Assembly (NCBI RefSeq): GCF_001278075.1
Contig: NZ_CP011340.1
Coordinates: 7,003,501 to 7,067,500 of the forward strand
Source of the DNA: Streptomyces pristinaespiralis
Lineage (GTDB): Bacteria > Actinomycetota > Actinomycetes > Streptomycetales > Streptomycetaceae
Length of the DNA: 64,000 nt
Direction: 5' to 3'
The notes beneath the pieces are model-generated. The model made no database searches and was not told the DNA's origin. It worked only from the letters and a program-made list of their open reading frames with translations. Made by a program: the position numbers and the translations under genes. How positions within the stretch are numbered: the stretch's first letter is position 1; every line of letters starts with the position of its first letter. This document shows, one piece after another, positions 57,511 to 64,000 of the stretch.

Positions 57511-58944
57511 TTGAGTGAGCAGTCCCGTCACCGTCCCGCCAAGCCGTACCGCCGCCCGAAGAAGGACCCCGTCCGGATCCTGGCCTTCGAGGCGCTGCGG
57601 GCCGTCGACGAGAGGGACGCGTACGCCAACCTCGTCCTGCCGCCGCTGCTGAAGAAGGCGCGCGAGAAGGACGACTTCGACGGGCGGGACGCGGCGCTCG
57701 CGACGGAGCTCGTATACGGGACGCTGCGCCGCCAGGGCACCTACGACGCGATCATCGCGGCCTGTATCGACCGGCCGCTGCGCGAGGTCGACCCGCCGGT
57801 GCTGGACGTCCTCGCGCTCGGCGCGCACCAGCTGCTGGGGACGCGCATCCCCACGCACGCGGCCGTCTCCGCGAGCGTGGAACTGGCACGGGTGGTGCTC
57901 GGCGACGGACGCGCGAAGTTCGTGAACGCCGTACTGCGCAAGATCTCGCAGCACGACATGGACGCCTGGCTCGAGCGGGTCGCCCCGCCCTACGACGAGG
58001 ACGCGGAGGACCATCTGGCCGTCGTGCACTCGCACCCCCGGTGGATCGTCTCCGCCCTGTGGGACTCGCTCGGCGGCGGACGCGCCGGCATCGAGGACCT
58101 GCTGGAGGCCGACAACGAGCGGCCGGAGGTGACGCTGGTGGCGCGGCCAGGGCGTTCGACGACCGGCGAGCTGACCGACGTGCTGGGGGAGGACTCCGTC
58201 CTGCCCGGCCGCTGGTCCCCCTACGCCGTCCGGCTGGCCGAGGGCGGCGAGCCCGGCGCCATCGAGGCCGTGCGGGACGGACGCGCGGGCGTCCAGGACG
58301 AAGGCAGCCAGCTGGTGGCGATCGCCCTCGCCAACGCCCCGGTGGAAGGCAGCGACGAGCGCTGGCTCGACGGGTGCGCGGGGCCCGGCGGCAAGGCGGC
58401 GCTCCTCGGCGCGCTCGCGGCCGGCCGGGGCGCGTCCCTGCTGGCCGCCGAGAAGCAGCCGCACCGTGCCCGGCTGGTGGAGCGGGCACTCGCCGGCAAC
58501 CCGGGCCCGTACCAGGTGGTGGCGGCCGACGGCACGCGTCCGCCGTGGCGCGAGGGCGTGTTCGACCGGGTGCTCGTCGACGTGCCGTGTTCGGGACTCG
58601 GCGCGCTGCGTCGACGTCCCGAAGCCCGCTGGCGCCGCCGCGCCTCTGACCTCGAGGGCTTCGCCCCGCTCCAGCGGGAGCTGCTGCGTGAGGCGCTGAA
58701 GGCCGTACGGGTCGGCGGCGTGGTGGGGTACGCGACCTGTTCGCCGCACCTCGCCGAGACGCGGGTCGTCGTGGAGGACGTCCTGCGCGGCCGCGGCGGT
58801 CCGGCCGTCGAGGCGGAGTGGGTGGACGCCCGCCCGCTGATGCCCGGTGTCCCGGCCCTCGGTGACGGCCCCGACGTGCAGTTGTGGCCTCATCTGCACG
58901 GCACGGACGCGATGTACCTGGCCCTGCTGCGGCGCACCGCCTGA
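57511..58944 (+). CDS. rsmB: 16S rRNA m5C967 methyltransferase RsmB
   Basis: This 477-residue protein has an N-terminal NusB-like RNA-binding domain (RILAFEALRAVDERDAYANL, LGAHQLLGTRIPTHAAVSAS) and a C-terminal SAM-dependent domain. The SAM site is in DGCAGPGGKAALLGALAAGR. Motif IV is VDVPCSGLGALRRRPEARWR, and the second, nucleophilic Cys is in YATCSPHLAETRVVV. Both cysteines are intact. TTG start with GGAG six bases upstream. It marks the end of the core synteny block before the accessory stretch. Confidence 0.95.
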   Translation: MSEQSRHRPAKPYRRPKKDPVRILAFEALRAVDERDAYANLVLPPLLKKAREKDDFDGRDAALATELVYGTLRRQGTYDAIIAACIDRPLREVDPPVLDVLALGAHQLLGTRIPTHAAVSASVELARVVLGDGRAKFVNAVLRKISQHDMDAWLERVAPPYDEDAEDHLAVVHSHPRWIVSALWDSLGGGRAGIEDLLEADNERPEVTLVARPGRSTTGELTDVLGEDSVLPGRWSPYAVRLAEGGEPGAIEAVRDGRAGVQDEGSQLVAIALANAPVEGSDERWLDGCAGPGGKAALLGALAAGRGASLLAAEKQPHRARLVERALAGNPGPYQVVAADGTRPPWREGVFDRVLVDVPCSGLGALRRRPEARWRRRASDLEGFAPLQRELLREALKAVRVGGVVGYATCSPHLAETRVVVEDVLRGRGGPAVEAEWVDARPLMPGVPALGDGPDVQLWPHLHGTDAMYLALLRRTA

Positions 58945-59301
58945 CGTTGCCGGAGTTGTGGGATCTCACATTCCGTGACCAAATCTCACGACCTGGCCAC
59001 CCGGTGGCCGATCGGCCACGCACCTGGGACGGGCTGTCAGCCGGTTCACTCGTTCGAGTGCGACCGGACGTGATGCAGACCCTCCATGGACAGACTCGTA
59101 GCGGCGCGCCTCGTCAGCCACTTCGCTCCGTTGGGGCAACGATGACCGGCCCAGACGTCACTCTCAGTGTCCTCTTGAGCAAATGGCCCACTCGAAGCGG
59201 GAAGGAATGGCCCCCATGCTCGGGCTGCCTGGATCCTAATGTCGAAGGTGACCACCGCGGCCCACGCCGGCGCCCACCTCCCGACCTCGAAGGAACCCCT
59301 C
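58945..59301. other. Gene-free gap after rsmB
   Basis: Nothing can be supported as a gene in these 357 bases. Base composition is somewhat less GC-rich than the flanks and no terminator-grade hairpin is obvious. It probably holds the promoter of the oxidoreductase gene that follows and may be the junction of an insertion. Confidence 0.5.
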
Positions 59302-60222
59302 ATGCAAGCCATCACCGTCCAGGACCGCGAGGCCGGTGCCGGCAGCCTGGCCCTTGCCGAGTTGCCCCACCCGCACGCCGCAGAGAACGACGTGATCGTG
59401 AAGGTCCACGCCGCCGGCTTCACGCCGGGCGAGCTGGACTGGCCCGGCACCTGGACCGACCGGGCCGGACGCGATCGGACCCCGAGTGTGCCCGGCCACG
59501 AACTGTCCGGCGTCGTCACCGAACTCGGCTACGGCACCACCGGCCTGACCATCGGGCAGCGCGTGTACGGCCTGACCGACTGGGCCCGCAACGGCACCCT
59601 GGCCGAGTACACCGCGGTCGAAGCCCGCAACCTCGCGCCGCTGCCCGCCGACGTCGACCACGTCACGGCCGTCGCGCTGCCCATCTCCGGACTCACCGCC
59701 TGGCAGGCCCTGTTCGACCATGCCGACCTCCAGACGGGGCAGAGCGTCCTCATCCACGGCGCCGCGGGCGGCGTCGGCTCGATCGCCGTGCAGCTGGCCC
59801 GCGCGGCGGGCGCCCAGGTGATCGGCACAGGACGCGCCGACGACCGCGACACCGCGCTGGGTCTGGGCGCCCACGCCTTCGTCGACCTCCAGGCCGAGAA
59901 GCTGGAGGACATCGGCCCCGTCGACGTGGTGTTCGACGTGATCGGCGGCGAAATCCTCGAACGCTCCACCGCTCTGGTCCGCCCCGGCGGCACCCTGGTC
60001 ACCATCGCCGAGCCCGTCACCGTCCACCCCCGCGACGGACGCGCTGTCTTCTTCGTCGTCGAACCCGACCGCGTCCGCCTGGGCGACCTCGCCCAACGGG
60101 TGCGGGACGGACGCCTCAAGCCGATCATCGGTGCCGTGCGGCCGCTCACCGAAGCGGTCGCCGCGTTCACACCGGACAAGCGGACTCACGGCAAGACGAT
60201 CATCCGCGTTGCCGAGGACTGA
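59302..60222 (+). CDS. NADP-dependent quinone oxidoreductase-like enzyme (MDR superfamily)
   Basis: This zinc-free medium-chain dehydrogenase/reductase has 306 residues. It has the N-terminal GroES-like domain (VHAAGFTPGELDWPGTW, VPGHELSGVVTELGYGTTGL), the conserved SGLTAWQALFDHADLQTGQS and the dinucleotide fold VLIHGAAGGVGSIAVQLARA. The structural and catalytic zinc ligands of alcohol dehydrogenases are missing, consistent with quinone or enone reduction. ATG 59302 with AAGGA upstream is preferred over ATG 59239. A stand-alone gene in the accessory stretch; substrate unknown. Confidence 0.88.
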   Translation: MQAITVQDREAGAGSLALAELPHPHAAENDVIVKVHAAGFTPGELDWPGTWTDRAGRDRTPSVPGHELSGVVTELGYGTTGLTIGQRVYGLTDWARNGTLAEYTAVEARNLAPLPADVDHVTAVALPISGLTAWQALFDHADLQTGQSVLIHGAAGGVGSIAVQLARAAGAQVIGTGRADDRDTALGLGAHAFVDLQAEKLEDIGPVDVVFDVIGGEILERSTALVRPGGTLVTIAEPVTVHPRDGRAVFFVVEPDRVRLGDLAQRVRDGRLKPIIGAVRPLTEAVAAFTPDKRTHGKTIIRVAED

Positions 60223-60384
60223 GCCGGCGCGCCGCCGAGCCGCATCAGCTCGCCGGCGGCCCGGCACGGGACGGGGGCCTGGGCCGATGCCGTCGACCGG
60301 CGTGTCATTCCGTGTCCGGACACCGCCGGGCTCACATCATGTCGGGGAACCCGCTACTGGCAGGCCCGCAAGGGAGCACGCAGG

Positions 60385-61173
60385 ATGTGGCAGAACGACG
60401 GCTGGAATGTGCGGGTCAGGCTCGGGGTGCTCACCCCGCACGCGGACGTGGGACCAGAATCCGAACTCCGCGCGATGGCTCCCGCCGATGTCGGCATTCA
60501 CGCCGCTCGGGTGCCGTTCGGTGCGATGCGGCCGGGCGGCGGGATGGACGAGACGATCCCTCTGGCGCCGGTGCGGGCATTCGCCGATCCTCCGTACGTG
60601 GACGAGGCCGCCGAGCGGCTGGCCGCCGCACCAGTGGCGGCGATCGGCTTCGCCTTCACCAGCTCGGCATACGTCATCGGTGCCTCGGCCGAGGAGGCGA
60701 TGCTGGAGCGCCTGTGCACCCGGGCCGGAGGCGTTCCGGTAGTCGCCACCTGCGCGGCGATGGTGGACGCTCTGCACTCCGTGGGGGCCTCGCGGCTGGC
60801 GCTGGTCGATCCGCCATGGTTCGACACGGAGTTGAACGCGCTGGGGCGGCGCTACTACCAGGGCACGGGCTTCGAGGTTCCGTTCTCAGCTCCTTGCTCT
60901 CTGCCCAGCGGGCAGACTCTGATCCGGCCTGCCGACCTGTACGACTGGGTGATCGCACATGTTCCGGACAGCGCCGATGCCGTGGTGCTGGGCGGCAACG
61001 GCCTTCGCGCGGTCGGCGTGATCGAGCGGCTGGAGGCACGTCTGGAGCGTCCGGTGTTGACGCCGAACCAAGTGCTGCTGTGGGCGATGTTGCGTGCGGC
61101 CGGTACGACCACCGACGACGTCACAGGTTACGGGCAGCTGTTCTCTCTGGCCGGGCCCCCGCCACACGAGTGA
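60385..61173 (+). CDS. Asp/Glu racemase-superfamily (maleate isomerase/AMDase-like) protein without catalytic cysteines
   Basis: This 262-residue protein has the two-lobed fold of arylmalonate decarboxylase and maleate cis-trans isomerase: RLGVLTPHADVGPESELRAM, IGFAFTSSAYVIGASAEEAM, VVATCAAMVDALHSVGASRL, DAVVLGGNGLRAVGVIERLE and LERPVLTPNQVLLWAML. In the enzymes the first lobe carries a Cys before TS and the second a Cys near the NLR-type motif. Here these positions read Phe91 and about Gly204. It may be a non-racemising relative or a binding protein. An ATG at 60385 has GGAG a few bases upstream. Stand-alone gene. Confidence 0.78.
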   Translation: MWQNDGWNVRVRLGVLTPHADVGPESELRAMAPADVGIHAARVPFGAMRPGGGMDETIPLAPVRAFADPPYVDEAAERLAAAPVAAIGFAFTSSAYVIGASAEEAMLERLCTRAGGVPVVATCAAMVDALHSVGASRLALVDPPWFDTELNALGRRYYQGTGFEVPFSAPCSLPSGQTLIRPADLYDWVIAHVPDSADAVVLGGNGLRAVGVIERLEARLERPVLTPNQVLLWAMLRAAGTTTDDVTGYGQLFSLAGPPPHE

Positions 61174-61488
61174 GCCGCGTCGGCACGGTGAGGGCGGCGG
61201 CGCCTGCCGATCGGCTGTGGTGGCCCCGAGCCCACGTCCGCCGGCTGCGCATACCGCACCGCCTGCACGTGGCGACCCGCCGCAGCGCCTACCAAGGCGA
61301 TCGCCGCTCGGCCGTCTCTGCCGCATCCGCGCCGAGCCCCTGCTCGGCAGCGACCGTTGCGCCGAGGAAACAGCCACCTCGTGAGACGGATCTCCCGTGC
61401 CGCACGGTGAGACAGGTGGCAGAGCACCAGGTCAGCGCGATGCCCTGTGACACGAGTCGCGAGATCCTTCAGGAGGCCCCCGGCCGGC
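61174..61488. other. Gene-free gap before the MMPL gene
   Basis: These 315 bases between the convergent racemase-like gene and MMPL gene hold no gene that I can support. Short open frames exist on both strands but lack ribosome-binding sites and family resemblance. Confidence 0.5.
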
Positions 61489-63636
61489 TCACGGCCGCGG
61501 GGCCGGCCGGGGCTCCTCGCGGGACAGCCGGTGGGGCCACCACACCTTCGGGCCCACGTCCAGGAACAGCGACGTGACCAGCACGGAGCGGACGACGAAG
61601 GTGTCCAGCAGGACGCCCAGGGCCACCGCGAAGCCGATCTCGGCGAACGCGACCATGGGCAGCGTGCCGAGGGCGGCGAACGTACCCGCGAGGACCAGAC
61701 CGGCCGAGGTGATCACCGCGCCGGTCGCGGCGAGTCCCGTGACCACGCCGGGCGCGGCGCCCTGCCTGCGGGCCTCTTCCCGGATGCGGGTCGTGAGGAA
61801 GATGTTGTAGTCGATGCCCAGCGCCACCAGGAACACGAAGACGAACAGCGGGAAGTCCGTCGACTCGCCCGCGTAGTCGAAGAGGTACCGGAAGGCGAGC
61901 GCGCTCAGCCCCAGCGCGGCGGCGAACGACAGCACCACCGTGCCGATCAGCAGCAGCGGCGCGATCAGGGATCTCAGCAGCACCATGAGGATCAGCAGCA
62001 CCACGAGCAGCACCAGCGGGATGATCAGCAAGTTGTCGTGGGTCGTCGCGGCGTCCATGTCGAGCAGCGCCGCCGTGCCGCCGCCCACCTGGGCGTCCGC
62101 GTCGGCTACGGCGTGCACGGCGTCCCTGACCTGCTCGACCGTGTTCTTGGCGGCCTGGCTGTCGGCGGGATCCTCGAGCGTGGCCTCGAACAGCACCCGG
62201 CCTTCGTGCACGGGCGCGGTACCGGGCGGCAGCCCGAGCGAGGTGGGCACCACACCGGGCGTCGCGGCCACGGCCTCGCCGACCTGACGGGCCTGCCCCG
62301 CGTTGCTGATCACCACCAGGGGATCGCCGCTGCCTGCGGGGAAGTACCTGGCCTGGACCTCCTGGCCGGTGATCGAGTCGGGCTTGCCGGTGAACGAATC
62401 GGCGTTACGGATGCCCTCCGCCCGCAGTTGTGTCAGCCCCAGTGCGCACACCGCGAGAGCGACGGCCGTGGCACCCCACACCGCTCGCGGCCGGCGGGAG
62501 ATCGACCGTCCCGTACGGGCCCAGAAGCCACGCTCGGTGGGCTCGGGAGAGCCCAGGTGCGGGATCACCGGCCAGAAGATCCAGCGGCCGAAGATCACCA
62601 GGAGTGCGGGGAACAGCGACAGCATGGCCACGAGGGCTACGGCGACGCCGATGGCGGCGACGGGACCGAGACCGCGCGTGGAGTTCATCTCCGCGGCCAT
62701 CAGCACCAGCATGCCGAGGACCACCGTCGCACCGCTCGCGAGCACCGCGGGCCCCGCCCGGTGCAGTGCCAGCGCCATCGCCTCGTGCCGGTCCTCGTGG
62801 CGGCGCAGCTCCTCGCGGTAGCGGGCGACCAGCAACAGCGCGTAGTCGGTGCCCGCGCCGAACACGAGGACGGTCAGGATGCCCGCACTCTGACCGTTGA
62901 CCGTCAGGTCGGCATGCTCGGCCATCAGATAGATCACGGCCTGGGCGGCGCCGAGGGCCGCGATCACGGAGAAGAGCGGGACCAGCAGCAGCGTCGGACT
63001 GCGGTAGGTGATCAGCAGCATCACGATCACGACGGCCATCGCGGAGAACAGCAACGTCGAATCGATGCCCTCGAAGGCCTCCGAGAAGTCGGCCGAGGTG
63101 CCGCCGGGCCCGGTTACGTGCACCGACAGGCCGCCCGCGCTCTCTCCCGTCTCGGCGCGGATCGAGTCGACGGCGGGGGCGATCCGCTCCCAGCCCTCCT
63201 CGTCCATGGTGATCGGTACGAAGACCTGGGCCGCCCGCGGATCCGCCGGCCGGTCGAACACCGGGCCGCGGGTCTCCGCGCCGCGCACGCCGTGGTCGCG
63301 CAGCTCCTTGACCGCGGTGACGTCCTCGCTGATCCGTTCGCGGTCGGCCGCGGTGAGTCCGTCCTCGCGTGCGTAGACGACGATCGCGGGGATCACCTCG
63401 GGCCGGAAGTCCTCGGCCTCGGTCAGCACCTGGGTGGACTCCGCGCTGCCGGGCAGCCAGGAGGCGGCGTCGTTGTCCTGCGCGTCCGTCAGCTTCTGGG
63501 CCAGGGGTAAGGCCAGCACCATGACCGCCAGCCACAGGACCAGGACGACCCACTTGCTGCGCCGTCCGCAGACGAGGTGCGCGATTCCTCTGCCGGCCGC
63601 CCGCGGGGGTGCCGTGTCGTGTTCCGCGTCCGCCAT
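61489..63636 (-). CDS. MMPL/RND-family membrane transporter
   Basis: This 715-residue exporter of the MmpL class has two repeats, each with one helix, a large extracytoplasmic loop and a five-helix bundle. TM1 is WVVLVLWLAVMVLALPLAQ. The first bundle carries FGAGTDYALLLVARYREELR and the second VALGIDYNIFLTTRIREEAR, the paired Asp-Tyr motifs used in proton relay. Relatives export lipids or antibiotics. Codon 43 is TTA, so expression may depend on bldA. ATG 63636 with GGGAG five bases upstream is preferred over the longer reading from 63759. It is divergent from rpe. Confidence 0.92.
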   Translation of the reverse strand: MADAEHDTAPPRAAGRGIAHLVCGRRSKWVVLVLWLAVMVLALPLAQKLTDAQDNDAASWLPGSAESTQVLTEAEDFRPEVIPAIVVYAREDGLTAADRERISEDVTAVKELRDHGVRGAETRGPVFDRPADPRAAQVFVPITMDEEGWERIAPAVDSIRAETGESAGGLSVHVTGPGGTSADFSEAFEGIDSTLLFSAMAVVIVMLLITYRSPTLLLVPLFSVIAALGAAQAVIYLMAEHADLTVNGQSAGILTVLVFGAGTDYALLLVARYREELRRHEDRHEAMALALHRAGPAVLASGATVVLGMLVLMAAEMNSTRGLGPVAAIGVAVALVAMLSLFPALLVIFGRWIFWPVIPHLGSPEPTERGFWARTGRSISRRPRAVWGATAVALAVCALGLTQLRAEGIRNADSFTGKPDSITGQEVQARYFPAGSGDPLVVISNAGQARQVGEAVAATPGVVPTSLGLPPGTAPVHEGRVLFEATLEDPADSQAAKNTVEQVRDAVHAVADADAQVGGGTAALLDMDAATTHDNLLIIPLVLLVVLLILMVLLRSLIAPLLLIGTVVLSFAAALGLSALAFRYLFDYAGESTDFPLFVFVFLVALGIDYNIFLTTRIREEARRQGAAPGVVTGLAATGAVITSAGLVLAGTFAALGTLPMVAFAEIGFAVALGVLLDTFVVRSVLVTSLFLDVGPKVWWPHRLSREEPRPAPRP

Positions 63637-63773
63637 GACGCTCCCGTATCTGACTCTGCGGGGGACCGAATCGCCGGAATTGCGGGGGGCTGGGCCGGTC
63701 CGGTTTCTCGTTGGTCCATACCGAGTGCCGTCCCGGGGAGGGGAAGTGCCCAAGGACATGGCAGTCTTGGCGC

Positions 63774-64000
63774 ATGGCCGTTCAGATCAACCCCAGTATC
63801 CTCTCCGCGGACTTCTCGCGCCTGGCGGAGGAGGCCAAGGCCGTCGAGGGTGCCGACTGGCTCCACGTCGACGTGATGGACAACCACTTCGTGCCCAACC
63901 TCACCCTGGGCGTACCGGTCGTCGAGTCGCTCGCGAAGGCGACGGACACCCCGCTGGACTGCCATCTGATGATCGAGGACCCCGACCGCTGGGCTCCCCG
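63774..64000 (+). CDS. rpe: Ribulose-phosphate 3-epimerase, 3' end cut by the window
   Basis: The first 75 residues are present and the frame is open to the window edge. The start [20 protein letters not shown] and the catalytic-region motifs [20 protein letters not shown] and [11 protein letters not shown] are clear for the pentose-phosphate epimerase. rpe downstream of rsmB is the expected streptomycete order, with the accessory genes lying in between. Confidence 0.95.
   Translation, partial: MAVQINPSILSADFSRLAEEAKAVEGADWLHVDVMDNHFVPNLTLGVPVVESLAKATDTPLDCHLMIEDPDRWAP

Noticed and set aside
58884..61577. 897-codon plus-strand frame spanning the end of rsmB, the oxidoreductase and the racemase-like gene
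   Set aside because: It is out of frame with all three, and its Arg-rich translation resembles nothing.
61447..63510. 687-codon plus-strand frame opposite the MMPL gene
   Set aside because: It is antisense to a clear membrane transporter with paired RND motifs.

Overview
The window is high-GC, gene-dense chromosomal DNA from an actinomycete, almost certainly a Streptomyces. The evidence is frequent GTG and TTG starts, extreme third-position GC with open shadow frames opposite most genes, a BldD protein carrying the full c-di-GMP signature, an actinobacterial sIHF/MihF protein, a helicase-less actinobacterial PriA, and the actinobacterial order ruvCAB-yajC-secDF-apt-rel. Most of the window is conserved core chromosome. 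No rRNA, tRNA, CRISPR array, insertion sequence or prophage was recognised. Both ends cut genes: yebC on the left and rpe on the right. Layout: 1-9.8 kb holds yebC, ruvC-ruvA-ruvB (Holliday junction processing), yajC-secD-secF (Sec translocase auxiliaries), apt and the bifunctional (p)ppGpp synthase/hydrolase rel. 9.8-12.6 kb is a tightly overlapping three-gene cassette directly behind rel: a Ser/Thr kinase with a TPR-like tail, a small EACC1-type protein and a caspase-like protease with a TPR-like tail. 12.7-20.8 kb holds a DUF349 coiled-coil protein, a membrane-anchored cyclophilin, a metallo-beta-lactamase-fold hydrolase, hisS, a VKOR-family protein, rarA, a DUF2470 protein sharing an iron-box-bearing intergenic region with rpsD, and rpsD. 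20.9-23.0 kb is a large STAND-type ATPase with TPR-like repeats on the minus strand. 23.2-37.0 kb is alaS-ruvX-mltG-aroE with two small membrane genes in front, then aroC-aroK-aroB-aroQ, a P-loop protein, a roughly 1 kb non-coding repeat array, an M24-fold protein and efp-nusB. 38.2-48.9 kb holds bldD and the full pyrimidine operon pyrR-pyrB-pyrC-(PH-like membrane gene)-carA-carB-pyrD-pyrF. 49.3-58.9 kb holds mihF, gmk, rpoZ, coaBC, metK, priA, an HTH protein, fmt and rsmB. 58.9-63.7 kb is an accessory stretch (quinone-oxidoreductase-like enzyme, Asp/Glu-racemase-superfamily protein, MMPL exporter) before rpe. How the genes work together: the aro genes cover five of the seven shikimate steps. 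The pyr operon takes bicarbonate and glutamine to UMP except for orotate phosphoribosyltransferase, and it appears to be controlled by PyrR binding an RNA hairpin that contains the pyrR ribosome-binding site. bldD has a candidate self-binding palindrome in its promoter region. The most interesting non-housekeeping unit is the kinase-EACC1-caspase cassette at 9844-12638. It resembles predicted NTP-dependent conflict (suicide or anti-phage) systems of multicellular bacteria. Its first gene has a G8 run just before the start and a rare TTA leucine codon at codon 6. The only other in-frame TTA codons I found while reading are in the STAND ATPase and the MMPL exporter, so TTA use picks out non-core genes and suggests developmental (bldA) gating.
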